Shown here: positions 14,833 to 24,413 of the stretch, one piece after another
Layout: every line of letters starts with the position of its first letter
How positions within the stretch are numbered: the first letter of the stretch is position 1
DNA from: a virus
Length of the DNA: 40,949 nt
Strand: one strand, 5' to 3'
IMG/VR virus record: IMGVR_UViG_3300037587_000222
Location: 1 to 40,949 of that record
Program-made: the position numbers and the translations under genes
The notes under the pieces: generated by a model
What the model was told of the DNA's origin: nothing
What the model saw: the letters and a program-made list of their open reading frames with translations, nothing else
Database searches by the model: none

Positions 14833-15271
14833 GCCGACGACAAAGCTTCTGCAAAGCCTGGTTCTATCTGCGGCAGATCTCAGGCAGTTAACCGATTGGG
14901 ACGATGCGATCATTGAGGAATGGCTGAACCTTTTCCGCAACTTGATTCAGCTGGCCAACCAGATCGACACCAAGAACGACATCATCAAGAACACCACTCA
15001 TATCACCACATCGCCGTATGAGATAACAGCAGACGACGAGGAAGTTTTCTTTGATACCGATGCATTCGGCGGAGAGATGGAGGCTAATCTTAGGCCAGGA
15101 GTGGACGGCACAAACTACCGGCTGATCAATACCGGCATAACAGGCGCCCACCGGGTCAATCTAAACCCATTCGGAGCCGAGAAACTGTTTGGCGTTAATG
15201 CTTCTGAGTTCATAGCCATACAGGAAGCGCTACTTGTTACCTTTGATGAAGAATCGGACGGCTGGTACTAA
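14825..15271 (+). CDS. Short needle-like tail protein (gp26 position)
   Basis: This 148-residue protein occupies the place of the P22 tail needle gp26 (233 residues). The N-terminal third is helical with heptad-like Leu/Ile spacing (IIEEWLNLFRNLIQLANQIDTKNDIIKN), suggesting a trimeric coiled coil. The C-terminal 80 residues are beta-rich (YEITADDEEVFFDTDAFGG ... LLVTFDEESDGWY), resembling a receptor-contact knob. The helical shaft is much shorter than in P22, so this would be a stubby plug. The assignment is based on position and architecture, not on sequence identity. Confidence 0.55.
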   Translation: MAEPTTKLLQSLVLSAADLRQLTDWDDAIIEEWLNLFRNLIQLANQIDTKNDIIKNTTHITTSPYEITADDEEVFFDTDAFGGEMEANLRPGVDGTNYRLINTGITGAHRVNLNPFGAEKLFGVNASEFIAIQEALLVTFDEESDGWY

Positions 15272-16761
15272 TGAGTAAGATCAGAGAAATAGAGGTCACA
15301 AACACACCCGACGTGAACGTGGTTAACACACCTGACGTTAACGTGGTTAATCAGCCAGTCTTTCAGAAAACTGCCTTCGGCGAGTTATCGACGGCTGAGA
15401 ACACCCCTGTCATCCAGTTGTCAACCCAATACGGGCAGCTAGGGCAGACTGACAGCATTAATGTTGGCGGCGGCTCATCGGGTTCATTAGATAGCAAGTT
15501 CTTCGCCGTCACGGGTGCGTCAACTCCATCGCTAGGGTCAATAATAAGCGAGCGAGCGCTAACATATCGGCCAGGCCAAGGGGCCAAAGGTAGATTCACA
15601 GCTAAGTTTGATGCCCCGGCGACAGGTAATGAGCAAGACGCCGGCCTTCTCGGTTTCAACGATACACTTACATTCGGCTTTCAAGATCTTGTGTTTGGTA
15701 TCTGGTACAGGAAGTTCGCTCGGCAAGAAGTTCAGTTGCTGACTGTTACGGCAGGAGCCGGGGGCGTTGAGAATGCGACGGTGACGATTGATGGAACCGG
15801 ATACACAGTCGCATTGACAGCCGGCACAGCATCACATACTGCATATGAGATAGCCGAATCTCTTAATAGCCAGATTCAGCTATGGGACTTTGACTCTACA
15901 GGAGCGACGGTAACAGCAATTCAGAACCTAGTGTCTGCTACTGTCGGCGCCTTTGCATTCTCATCTGCTACTGCTGCGGCGTCTTGGGCGCAGGTAGTCG
16001 CTGCTGTTGAATGGACTGTTCAATTTATCCCACAAGCAGACTGGTCTGAAGTTGTCGATTTCACGATAACCCCAGACAAATTGACGCCCTACGAGATCAG
16101 CTTCGAATATCTAGGGGCAGGAGCTATAGAGTTTAAGGCGGAGAATCCCGATACGGGCGACTTTGAAACCGTGCACATGATAAAGGCTGCAGGCGTGGGG
16201 GATAACCCGACGCTATTAAACCCAACCTTTAGGCTTGGTGCGGCATCAGAAAACAAAGGCAATACCACAGCAATACGGGTTGAATCATCATCCTTCGGTG
16301 GATTTATCGAAGGCCAGAAAATGAACACTTCTGGATCGAAAGGCGCTGACAATACAGCTGCAGGAGTAGGGTTGTTACCGACAAATATAATCACCCTCAG
16401 AAATAGGAACGAATTTGGTAGCATCCGTAATCTTGCAGAGGTGATAATTGGAGTTCTTGGTGCCTCAAGTGATTCAACTAAACCTGTAGATGTTCAAGTA
16501 ATCAAGAATGCAACCCCTATTATCGGGTCTAGCTTCACGTTTACAGACTTCAACAACAACGATTCGATTATGCAGACGGCTGTTGATCAGGTTGTGGTTA
16601 CTGGTGGTGAGGTCGTTGCTTCCGGCGAGCCAGGAGGGATCGACTTCTCCAACTTAAACCAAGTCCTAGTCCCTGGCGAGAGTCTTACTGTAGCCATGAA
16701 CATAACGTCAGGAGGCGCATCTGTTATGAAAGCCTCTTCAATCTGGTTTGAGGATCAATAA
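15271..16761 (+). CDS. Large beta-rich structural protein inserted after the needle
   Basis: This 496-residue structural protein has no counterpart in the P22 cluster. It starts with a repeated phrase (NTPDVNV twice, then NQPVF) that may anchor it by beta-strand addition. Beta-rich domains follow: about 70-150, a domain with TVTIDGTGYTVALTAGTASHTAYEIAE at about 165-200, then about 240-350. It ends in a jelly-roll-like segment (VVVTGGEVVASGEPGGIDFSN). Similar layouts occur in phage tail or baseplate proteins. It overlaps both neighbours by one base (TAATG), so it is co-translated with tail genes. Confidence 0.6.
   Translation: MSKIREIEVTNTPDVNVVNTPDVNVVNQPVFQKTAFGELSTAENTPVIQLSTQYGQLGQTDSINVGGGSSGSLDSKFFAVTGASTPSLGSIISERALTYRPGQGAKGRFTAKFDAPATGNEQDAGLLGFNDTLTFGFQDLVFGIWYRKFARQEVQLLTVTAGAGGVENATVTIDGTGYTVALTAGTASHTAYEIAESLNSQIQLWDFDSTGATVTAIQNLVSATVGAFAFSSATAAASWAQVVAAVEWTVQFIPQADWSEVVDFTITPDKLTPYEISFEYLGAGAIEFKAENPDTGDFETVHMIKAAGVGDNPTLLNPTFRLGAASENKGNTTAIRVESSSFGGFIEGQKMNTSGSKGADNTAAGVGLLPTNIITLRNRNEFGSIRNLAEVIIGVLGASSDSTKPVDVQVIKNATPIIGSSFTFTDFNNNDSIMQTAVDQVVVTGGEVVASGEPGGIDFSNLNQVLVPGESLTVAMNITSGGASVMKASSIWFEDQ
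15301..15348 (+). repeat. Tandem 24-bp repeat encoding the N-terminal phrase
   Basis: Two 24-base units (15301-15324 and 15325-15348) differ at two positions only and encode the repeated NTPDVNVV. The next bases start a third, degenerate unit (NQPVF). The differences are silent. Confidence 0.85.
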
Positions 16762-17075
16762 TGGCGCTTAGATCGAGCACAACAGCAGGCACTGAAAGCG
16801 ACAGCAACAATACGATAATGCCTACTTCTGCGGCTCCCTTGCTTCAGCTTGATACGCTCATTGGCGCTGCCTCTGCTGCTGGTCTTCGGGTTATCGAGAA
16901 GGAGCTGGCTGCGTCTGTAATTAACGGGGTGGTTAATATCGAGCTACCTACTGACACGTTTAGTGTATTTGATAAGGTTGTTGAGGCTCTTGTAAACCAA
17001 GGCTATACGGTGAGCGCCACAAACACCATGGCTGGACCTGTTCTGTCAACCGTGACAATCAAAGTAGAGTGGTAG
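16761..17075 (+). CDS. Small structural protein
   Basis: This 104-residue protein is linked to the preceding large structural gene by a one-base overlap (TAATG). The N-terminus is Ser/Thr-rich and low in structure. The C-terminal part looks alpha/beta (ASVINGVVNIELPTDTFSVFDKVVEALVNQGYTVSAT ... STVTIKVEW). The family is not recognised. It probably works with the 496-residue protein, since both are extra to the P22 layout. Confidence 0.5.
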   Translation: MALRSSTTAGTESDSNNTIMPTSAAPLLQLDTLIGAASAAGLRVIEKELAASVINGVVNIELPTDTFSVFDKVVEALVNQGYTVSATNTMAGPVLSTVTIKVEW

Positions 17076-17080
17076 GAAAA

Positions 17081-17440
17081 TTGATAGCCGAGGTGTTGGA
17101 TCTATCAGCGCCTAGAGAGGCAGGCCTTGCTATCAACCCAAACCACAGGGTGTATGAGTGGTCGAGGAACGGGTACTCGGTGTATTTCTCAGCCACAAGC
17201 CACGGCGATGCAATGTCGATACATCTGGCAGCAAACAAGAAGAGCCATCGGTGCCTTAGGCTGGCAGTGAATGAGTTTTGCGCTTACATATTCGATCAAT
17301 TCAAATGGTGCGATGTGATCCTTGGCGCGATAGTGCCGGCCTCTGTGGTAAACTTGGCTAAGAAGTGCGGGTTTACTTATATGGCTGATGCTGAGATCCA
17401 CACCGGCGAGATAGCGGCAATCTATTCGAGGTCAAGATAA
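17081..17440 (+). CDS. GNAT-like protein at the P22 gp14 position
   Basis: This protein has about 120 residues with MIAEVLDLSAPREAGLAINPN, VYEWSRNGYSVYFSATSHGDA and a closing VVNLAKKCGFTYMADAEIHTGEIAAIYSR. The final part resembles the last helix and strand of acetyltransferase-like (GNAT) phage proteins (L..lGF...). No acetyl-CoA loop is evident, so activity is doubtful. In P22 this position holds gp14, needed for head completion. I prefer the TTG at 17081 with AGGAAAA just before it; a GTG at 17069 inside the previous gene is the alternative. It overlaps the next gene by one base. Confidence 0.5.
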   Translation: MIAEVLDLSAPREAGLAINPNHRVYEWSRNGYSVYFSATSHGDAMSIHLAANKKSHRCLRLAVNEFCAYIFDQFKWCDVILGAIVPASVVNLAKKCGFTYMADAEIHTGEIAAIYSRSR

Positions 17441-18201
17441 TGACAGGCTTTATCAGGAAGACGATTGGCAGCATAACCGGCTCAACTGCTGCAGGAGAAG
17501 CGGCAGAGCGCGGTGCGGCCACGGCGGCTGGGGCTCAGCGTGAATCTCTTGATTACCTGAAAGAGCGCGAGGCCTTGCCGCAGCAGTACCGGGAGGCTGG
17601 GCTAGGGCAGCTCGCTGGAATCTACGGAATGGAGGGCGGCGACCCTGATGCACTGGCAAGACTTGAGCGGTCGCCTATCTACCAAGCCATCATGTCTAGC
17701 GCCGATATCGGCGAGGAGTCTGTACTGGCTACTGCCGGGAAGCGAGGCATGACCCGCTCGGGTGATGTCGTCGCCGATCTGTCCGACTATAACGCGAAGC
17801 TAAAGCAGCAGGCTCTGTTTGGTGGCCTGCAAGGCATCCAAGGCATGGCGCAACTGCCGTCCATGGCCCCACAGATCGCACAAGGTATTAGCGGCATTGG
17901 GCAGACATTATCACAAGGACAGATTGCCAAGGCCCAGGCTCAGCAGGCAGGAATGGGCATGGCCCTTACAGCCGGCGCTGCTGCATTCTCAGACTCTCGC
18001 CTAAAGATCAACGTGGAAGCCAAGGGCAAGCGCAACGGCCATGAGTGGTTCACATGGATCTGGAACAAGCGGGCCGAGGCGCTGGGCCTAGTAGGTCGGG
18101 GCGAAGGTGTCATTGCCGACAAGGTCGAGAAGTACATGCCTGAAGCCATCAAACTCCACGAAGGCTTTAAAACCGTCGACTACGATATGCTGGGAGTTTA
18201 A
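17440..18201 (+). CDS. Ejection protein (gp7 position) with an S74-like C-terminus
   Basis: This 253-residue protein starts with a Gly/Ala-rich N-terminus and a helical Gln-rich centre, as expected for a protein packed in the head and injected with the DNA (P22 gp7: 229 residues). From about residue 183 it has FSDSRLKINVEAKGKRNGHEWFT..W...AEALGL.GRGEGVIADKVEKYMPEA, matching the pattern of the endosialidase-type intramolecular chaperone (Peptidase_S74). No catalytic Ser-Lys pair can be confirmed by eye. Such tails occur on some phage DNA-transfer proteins. Confidence 0.65.
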   Translation: MTGFIRKTIGSITGSTAAGEAAERGAATAAGAQRESLDYLKEREALPQQYREAGLGQLAGIYGMEGGDPDALARLERSPIYQAIMSSADIGEESVLATAGKRGMTRSGDVVADLSDYNAKLKQQALFGGLQGIQGMAQLPSMAPQIAQGISGIGQTLSQGQIAKAQAQQAGMGMALTAGAAAFSDSRLKINVEAKGKRNGHEWFTWIWNKRAEALGLVGRGEGVIADKVEKYMPEAIKLHEGFKTVDYDMLGV

Positions 18202-18203
18202 TC

Positions 18204-19424
18204 ATGGCGCAGAATCCTTATTACGTTGATCCTATGGGCGGCTATGGTCCTTCTATCGTCAAGGGCATCGGCGGTATCGCCAAGGGGTACCGTGAGCAGC
18301 AGGCGGAAGAGCAGGCACAGGCCGCGCAGGATGCTCAGAACCAAGAGATGCAAGCAGCCTTTGATTCCGGCGACCCGAATCAGGTTGGTAGCTTTCTGAT
18401 TAAAAACCCTGGGCGCAGAGAGGATCTTATAGCGGCGATGGGGCATCGTGACGATGCGACCAAGGCAAACATGGCGCAGACTATAAGCACAGCACTGGCC
18501 AACCCTGCAAAAGCCCCTCAGATCATCCAAGCCCGCATCGATGCGCTACGGGCTGTCTATGGCGACGATACAAACCTCGATGATTCTCTTGAGGCCGCGC
18601 TTGAGGCAAAGGACGACCCTGCAGCGTTCGCAAACAGCCTGGAAATGATGGGGCATGTATACCTAGAAGAATCTGTTATGAAAGCGTACAGCGAGAAGCG
18701 GAAGCCAGCGGAGGCGCCAAAGGGCACTGCAAACATCAAGGACTGGAACCATTATCAAACGTTACTCCAGCAAGACCCAGTTAAAGCCGAGATGTTCGCG
18801 CGCCAGGTAGGGATCACAAAGACCGCCGAATCTCCGCTGAAGCCAACCACAGCCATGCAGAACTACGAAAAATGGTCAGTCATGGGGGAAGGTCCGGAGC
18901 GCAAGGCGTTCGGTCGAATGATAGGCATCGATCCGAAAGAGAAGCCGGAAGACGCCTTAAAGCGCTTTGAGAAAATGGAAAGCGTTGTTCAGGAAATAGA
19001 AAACTCTGACGCAGTTGTGACTATGGCGGGCGATCTGCTGGGCAACCAAGGCTACATTGATGCGATAACCGGCATACGAGGGGCCACGCCTTTCTCCGTT
19101 CCTGGCACTGCCGGGTATGATGCAATGGTTGCCTTTGAGCAGCTGAAGGATAATCTCACCTTAGAAAACCTGAACAAGATGTCTGGCGTTCTGACCGATA
19201 AGGATATCCAGATCTTGGCCAGCGCCGGTGCCGGCTTGAAAGCGGGCATGTCTGAGAAGGCAATGCGAGCGCAGCTGAATAAGATTCGCGATGTTCTCAT
19301 CAAGAAATCAGCAAGGCAGAGAGGTAAGCTCGAAGCTCTTGGGTATAAGCCGGAGCAGCCCTCTAAGCCGATTGGCGATATGACTGACGACGAGCTAATG
19401 AAGCAAGCCTTTGGAGCCAAATAA
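18204..19424 (+). CDS. Ejection protein (gp20 position)
   Basis: This 406-residue protein is largely helical and rich in Gln, Ala and Lys (EQQAEEQAQAAQDAQNQEMQAAF at about 30-52). It has a Gly-rich hydrophobic patch (GGIAKGY) near the start and a conserved-looking block TGIRGATPFSVPGTAGYDAMVAFEQLKDNLTLENLNKMSGVLTDKDIQIL (about 287-336) known from phage DNA-transfer proteins. Its position between the gp7- and gp16-like genes matches P22 gp20 (471 residues). It probably leaves the virion with the DNA and helps form the channel through the cell envelope. Confidence 0.7.
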   Translation: MAQNPYYVDPMGGYGPSIVKGIGGIAKGYREQQAEEQAQAAQDAQNQEMQAAFDSGDPNQVGSFLIKNPGRREDLIAAMGHRDDATKANMAQTISTALANPAKAPQIIQARIDALRAVYGDDTNLDDSLEAALEAKDDPAAFANSLEMMGHVYLEESVMKAYSEKRKPAEAPKGTANIKDWNHYQTLLQQDPVKAEMFARQVGITKTAESPLKPTTAMQNYEKWSVMGEGPERKAFGRMIGIDPKEKPEDALKRFEKMESVVQEIENSDAVVTMAGDLLGNQGYIDAITGIRGATPFSVPGTAGYDAMVAFEQLKDNLTLENLNKMSGVLTDKDIQILASAGAGLKAGMSEKAMRAQLNKIRDVLIKKSARQRGKLEALGYKPEQPSKPIGDMTDDELMKQAFGAK

Positions 19425-21661
19425 TGGCAGCAAAAGAAGAAGCGCTTATCGAGCTATACCGGCGCGGGTCGCTTAACCCTTCGCAGAAGTCAGCTGTTGA
19501 AGAGATGGCGCGGCGTGGGTTGATCGCGCTGCCGTCTGATATCGCTCCTGCTGATGTTGTCGAGCAGCAGGCCGGAGATATCCCTGATATGCAATCCCTG
19601 GCAAGAGAGGACGCTTACGCCGGCGTGGCAGAAGATGTTGGCATGGGTGAGGCGGCATTGATCGGCGTGGGTAGTGGTATGTCGATTATCGGTCGCGGTC
19701 TTGGTCTGATGGAGCCTGAAGACGAAGGCGAGCGCCTAGCCATGGAGGCCCTGAAGAAGAAGCGGCCATATTCAACCGGTGCTGGCGAGATTGTGGGAGA
19801 GGCGGCCCCGTTCGTTGTTCCAGGCTTGGCTGCGGCAAAAATTCCAATGATGGCTGGCCGTGTTGCGGCTGGCGCAGGATTAGGAGGTGCGGAAGGTGGT
19901 CTTATCGCTGCAGGTACGGATCAAGACGTGGTTCCAGCAACGGGCATTGGCGCTGCTATTGGCGGTGCTGCTGAAGTTCTTTTCCCTGTGCTTGGTCGGA
20001 TTGGCCGTGGCATATATCAGCGTGTGATGGGGTCGGCCCCTAAGGGGGCGCTGATTGACGCAGCAGGGCAGCCTACGCCGGAGTTTCAGTCTGCCCTTGA
20101 CGAGTCCGGGATCGCTTATGACGACCTTGTGGCGAATGCTCAGGACTATATCGCACAGCAAAAGCCAGGCGCGGACCCGGCACAAGTTGCCACAGCTGCG
20201 AGATTTCAGCAGGAAGGGGTCCCTTTAACCAAAGGCGAGATGATGACCGGCGAGGGCAAGTTTGCCCAGCAGGCGACAGAGCAGCGGTTGCTTGAATCTG
20301 CAGCTGATGTGCAGGCCGATCCTATGCGGCAGTTCAAGCTGCAACAGAGCGAAGCCATTAAAACATCGCTGGAATCTGTAATCGGCGCTGAGAAAACAGC
20401 GGAAGAAACCGGCACCATGATGATGGAAGCCCTGTCCGGACGTAAGAAGCTACTGCGAACTCAGAAGAACGAGTTGTATGACCTGGCTGCCGAGAATGCG
20501 AAGGAGGCCGGTGGTATTCCTCTGTTCATCGATGACATATCAGATGCCGTCCCTGATGCCGACACGCTGGAGGACCTAAAGATAACGGCTCCGGCGGCTA
20601 TGGAATCGCTAAATAAGCTGCTTGCTAGATACGGAATAACAGAGCCCTTAGCCCCGGTCATTACGAAAAGCAGGGTGAAGCGGCCTGTTGATATAGCCGG
20701 TACTCTAGGAACCCGTCCAACCGGGTACGATGAGGTTATAACGGAGATTCCTGCGCCAGCAATGCTTACGGTTGATAGCTTAGAGCGGTTCAGGAAGTCG
20801 CTTAATGCAATAGAGCGGGGAGACATGACAGGAGCGTCAACAGTTGCTATCGCGCCAATCAAAGCCGCGCTAGACAAGGAAGCAGATCAGCTGGCAGACC
20901 GTTTAGCAGCACAAGGGTTGTCGCCGGATATCGTGGAGCCTCTAAAGCTGGCCCGCAAAACAGTGCGCCAGCTCAAGACCGAGTTCAGCCCGCAAGCCAT
21001 CACAGGACGCCTGATCGGCGTTAAGCGCGACGGCGTGACGCCAGTGATCGAAGCTAGCAAGGCATATTCAAAGCTTGCTGCTGAGCCCGTAGAGAGCGTC
21101 AGACGAACAATGCATAGCCTGGCCAAGGCTGGCGAGAAAGGACAGCAGGCCATTGCTGATCTGCAAACGACAACAATGCTCGATCTGATCAGTGCTGGAT
21201 TCGGAACAGAGTCGCGCAAGATCAACGGCGTTAAGGTGTTTAACCCTATCGCATTCAAGAACCGCATCAAGGCTTTGGGTCCGGATAAATTGGCGGCTAT
21301 CTTCGGCAGCAACAAGCAGGCGCTAAACAAGATTAATAATATAGAGAGGATCTCCAGTGATTTGATTCCTCCGGCCGGAGCCATGCCGAAAGGATCAGCC
21401 AGCGTGATCATGGATTTGATGAATCGACTGGGCGTTGTTGCCATCACTGGTAAGCTGCCAGGCGGCCAGCTTCTGATTGAGCAGATGCGCCGGTTAAGCG
21501 AAGGAGCCGCATCACGAGCGCAAGTTGAGAAAGCGATAGCGGCAAGCCCAGAAGTTAAGCGCATTGCCTACATGTTTGATGAAGTATTCCCTGGCGTCGC
21601 TTCGGCGTTTGGAGTGGCCGGCATCGCCGCATCACAGCAAAACCAAGACCAAAACCCGTAA
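19424..21661 (+). CDS. Large ejection protein (gp16 position)
   Basis: This 745-residue protein (P22 gp16: 609) starts on the last base of the previous stop. The N-terminal part contains long Gly/Ala-rich stretches (LIGVGSGMSIIGRGLGLM, MMAGRVAAGAGLGGAEGG, TGIGAAIGGAAEVLFPVL; about 80-200). These look membrane-active and fit a protein that inserts into the inner membrane during DNA entry. The rest is helical. No lytic transglycosylase motif was seen. A shared operon with the two other ejection genes supports the call. Confidence 0.65.
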   Translation: MAAKEEALIELYRRGSLNPSQKSAVEEMARRGLIALPSDIAPADVVEQQAGDIPDMQSLAREDAYAGVAEDVGMGEAALIGVGSGMSIIGRGLGLMEPEDEGERLAMEALKKKRPYSTGAGEIVGEAAPFVVPGLAAAKIPMMAGRVAAGAGLGGAEGGLIAAGTDQDVVPATGIGAAIGGAAEVLFPVLGRIGRGIYQRVMGSAPKGALIDAAGQPTPEFQSALDESGIAYDDLVANAQDYIAQQKPGADPAQVATAARFQQEGVPLTKGEMMTGEGKFAQQATEQRLLESAADVQADPMRQFKLQQSEAIKTSLESVIGAEKTAEETGTMMMEALSGRKKLLRTQKNELYDLAAENAKEAGGIPLFIDDISDAVPDADTLEDLKITAPAAMESLNKLLARYGITEPLAPVITKSRVKRPVDIAGTLGTRPTGYDEVITEIPAPAMLTVDSLERFRKSLNAIERGDMTGASTVAIAPIKAALDKEADQLADRLAAQGLSPDIVEPLKLARKTVRQLKTEFSPQAITGRLIGVKRDGVTPVIEASKAYSKLAAEPVESVRRTMHSLAKAGEKGQQAIADLQTTTMLDLISAGFGTESRKINGVKVFNPIAFKNRIKALGPDKLAAIFGSNKQALNKINNIERISSDLIPPAGAMPKGSASVIMDLMNRLGVVAITGKLPGGQLLIEQMRRLSEGAASRAQVEKAIAASPEVKRIAYMFDEVFPGVASAFGVAGIAASQQNQDQNP

Positions 21662-21679
21662 ATCAAACAGGGTATTACC

Positions 21680-24373
21680 ATGGCACTTAACACAGTATCG
21701 CTACCGTTCGGCTACTATCCTGACCCCACCAAGGGCCGCCCTGTATTCAACGGCTCTATCTTCATCGGGGAGCCAGATTTAGACCCCACTATCCTGGCCA
21801 ATCAAAAAACGATCACAATCAGGCAGGAGGGGGTCGATACTCCTTCTGTTCCTCAACCAATATCGACCAGTGCGGGTGGCGTGCCTGTTTTTAATGGGTC
21901 GCCTGCTGAAATACTGGTCGATGGCTCATATTCAATGGCTGTTCTGAATGCTCAGGACGCACAGGTTTACTATGTAGCTAGCCAGAATGATGCGGATTCG
22001 TTCTCTGACTCTGATAGTAGATACGGCCCTGTATTTGAGACGGCAGCTGCAATGACTGCCGCCGGACCAGTTTCTGTAGACGGGGTAGGCGTAACCATTG
22101 TTGAGGGTAATAGATATCATACCCTGGGAAGGTTTGTTGCCGGAGACGCTGGCTATGGTAGCTACATCGGCAATCCAAACCAGGCTGTAGACGGCCAAGG
22201 GGATCTCTTAGCAGATAATGGCGTGGCCCTAATTCTTGAGTCAGAAGATAGGCTTCGCGCTGCTCAATATGGCATGAGGGGGGAAGCTACCGCAACGGTA
22301 ACGATCGACAATTCAGACGCTCTTGAGGCAATGATTGCCGCCGGTAACAGATACGAGTTTGAGGCTGATGTTTATTACGGCGTTTCGCGTCGAATCGTAT
22401 GGCCTCAGTTTTTGTCTGCGCTTGGCAACGGTGCTTGGATTGTGCCTCTAGCGGCGTTTACTATTGCCTTTGGCGAGGCTTCGTGGGCAGATGTTGACAC
22501 CAATCACAATGGTGACAGTGGCTTCTGGACAACCGCAGGATGGGCGCGGACGTTTGATATCAACACAGCAGCCTGGTGGCATTTCGACAACCTGAACATT
22601 GACTTCGACCGGGCTAACGTAACCCAGCCACAACACACTGTTCGGCTTGCTAACATCGCAATGGCCAAGATAGAAAACTGCAACTGGACTTTGACTAGCT
22701 CGGCCAATATCAATAACGTGACGGTTTGGCTGGACGCCTGCTGTAATAACATGGTGTTCGATAACTGCCACCTAGAGAACAGCTGCCAAGATGTGCTGGA
22801 CGGCGGCGGTACGTTCTGGGTGTCGGCGATCAACGGCTACTCTGCTAATGAAGTGGATTTTACTAAGAACATCACTCTTCGGAATAGCAAGATCGTTCAG
22901 GATTCTAACGACGATACTATCTCGCTGTTCTGCCGCCAGGGTGTTATTCAGAACGTCAATATCTATGATGTAGAAGTCGTGTCTTCTGGTGTTGCACAAG
23001 CGGCCCTGATCAGCATTCACACAGTTCTTGATTTCACACCAACCGCCCGAATCGATAGCACTGCCTATAGCCTTGGCGACTTTATTGGACTAACAACTGC
23101 CAACGGGTTTTTCTACAAATGCACACAGGCAGGGACGTCGGGAACAGATGAAAGTTTGCTTCTAGATCCATATATTGGCAAGCAGATCACCGATGGTACG
23201 GCGGTATTCGAGGCAAGGACTGCGGGAGTACAGAACGCAACGCTTCGAGATATGATTATCGATGATGACTCATCAAATGCAACCACTATCAGAGTAGGAC
23301 GGGACTTGGCCGCTGACGCTTTTGGCAGTACCAGAAATATCAAGATCGATCACAACTCTATCACCTATCGAAAGAGCCAAACCCAGACCGCACTTATTCA
23401 GGTCGACAGGGAGACAACGGAGAACGTAACAGTAGTTAATAACTCTCTGGTCAATGCTGCCGCTTCTGGAATTCCTAACTTTGGTATTTTCGGGGCTGAT
23501 CTAGCAGACAATAACAACATCACCGGTCCTTTTGCGACTCACATTGCAGGCGGCCAGGTGGCGACGAACAACACAATTTACTTCCCTGATGGTGCGGCGC
23601 TTGCGCCGCGTATCGCGGCGGTTCGCACTGCTGGCAACCAGGCCAAAAGCAGCGACGGGCGCAGCGCTTTCTTATTCAACCAGGCGAACGTGCCGACGCT
23701 CGAAAGCATATTTAACTCGAACTTCGGTAGCGCGGTTAACCTGGTTGGTAATTCCAATAGCTTTTCAGCTGGCGGCTGGGCCGGTACGGGATCACTTACA
23801 ACCTTCACACCGAATTTTTCTGATGATGTTTACGGGAAGATGTCGGCCAGTCGCATGGTCAACGCTACCGGCGGCACGGTAGGTGTTAACTACACCACAG
23901 GAAACCAGGCGGATGGAGAGCATACGGGGTACGTTTCGATCAAGAATAACAACGCTGGAGAGGCGTTCGTTGATATCGTCATGTCGAGTGTTGCTAATGC
24001 AGGCAACGCGGTAGCAGCGCGGCACTACATCTATGATGATCGATGGACGGTTGTCCCTGTCACCTACACCAAAGCAACCTCTGGGTCTGATGCTATTAAG
24101 ATTAACCTTGGGATTCTTGATGGCTCTGATATCTTGGTAGCCCATGCCCAGATCAACTCTGGTGAAGCTGGTGAGTATGCGTGGACGAGCGGGGGCAATG
24201 CAGCGGCGAAAGGCGTAGTTGTGTTTATGACAGCAGCGCCAACAACCGGAACCTGGCAGCGCGGGGATATCCAATACAACCTATTCCCGGTAGCAGGTGG
24301 CACCGTTGGTAATGTGTGCGTCCTCGACGGCACACCCGGCACTTGGAAGACGTTTGGTGTGATAGCCGCCTAA
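21680..24373 (+). CDS. Tailspike with P22-type head-binding domain
   Basis: Residues 1-115 read as the P22 tailspike head-binding domain: VFNGSIFIGEPDLDPTILANQ (P22: [21 protein letters not shown]), ISTSAGGVPVFNGSPAEI, and SYSMAVLNAQDAQVYYVAS. A right-handed beta-helix seems to fill about 200-650, shown by repeated short Asn-rich turns such as IENCNWTL, MVFDNCHLENS and LRNSKIVQDSND. The last 220 residues are a separate beta-rich module that may bind sugar. At 897 residues it is longer than P22 gp9 (667). It would recognise, and perhaps cut, the host O-antigen or capsule. Confidence 0.85.
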   Translation: MALNTVSLPFGYYPDPTKGRPVFNGSIFIGEPDLDPTILANQKTITIRQEGVDTPSVPQPISTSAGGVPVFNGSPAEILVDGSYSMAVLNAQDAQVYYVASQNDADSFSDSDSRYGPVFETAAAMTAAGPVSVDGVGVTIVEGNRYHTLGRFVAGDAGYGSYIGNPNQAVDGQGDLLADNGVALILESEDRLRAAQYGMRGEATATVTIDNSDALEAMIAAGNRYEFEADVYYGVSRRIVWPQFLSALGNGAWIVPLAAFTIAFGEASWADVDTNHNGDSGFWTTAGWARTFDINTAAWWHFDNLNIDFDRANVTQPQHTVRLANIAMAKIENCNWTLTSSANINNVTVWLDACCNNMVFDNCHLENSCQDVLDGGGTFWVSAINGYSANEVDFTKNITLRNSKIVQDSNDDTISLFCRQGVIQNVNIYDVEVVSSGVAQAALISIHTVLDFTPTARIDSTAYSLGDFIGLTTANGFFYKCTQAGTSGTDESLLLDPYIGKQITDGTAVFEARTAGVQNATLRDMIIDDDSSNATTIRVGRDLAADAFGSTRNIKIDHNSITYRKSQTQTALIQVDRETTENVTVVNNSLVNAAASGIPNFGIFGADLADNNNITGPFATHIAGGQVATNNTIYFPDGAALAPRIAAVRTAGNQAKSSDGRSAFLFNQANVPTLESIFNSNFGSAVNLVGNSNSFSAGGWAGTGSLTTFTPNFSDDVYGKMSASRMVNATGGTVGVNYTTGNQADGEHTGYVSIKNNNAGEAFVDIVMSSVANAGNAVAARHYIYDDRWTVVPVTYTKATSGSDAIKINLGILDGSDILVAHAQINSGEAGEYAWTSGGNAAAKGVVVFMTAAPTTGTWQRGDIQYNLFPVAGGTVGNVCVLDGTPGTWKTFGVIAA

Positions 24374-24386
24374 GCGCTTGGTTTCA

Positions 24387-24412
24387 GCCCGTTATCCTGA
24401 GTGGTGGCGGGC
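24387..24412. terminator. Weak hairpin between the convergent tailspike and NinG genes
   Basis: GCCCG (24387-24391) and CGGGC (24408-24412) could pair across a 16-base loop just past the tailspike stop and the end of the leftward operon. There is no U tract on either side, so it is at best a weak bidirectional stop. Confidence 0.25.
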
Positions 24413-24413
24413 A

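Noticed and set aside
14482-14940. 152-residue minus-strand frame inside gp10
   Set aside because: Antisense to a strongly supported tail gene; composition fits a shadow frame.
20887-21564. 225-residue minus-strand frame inside the gp16-like gene
   Set aside because: Shadow of the ejection gene, with Ser/Leu/Arg-rich antisense composition and no support.
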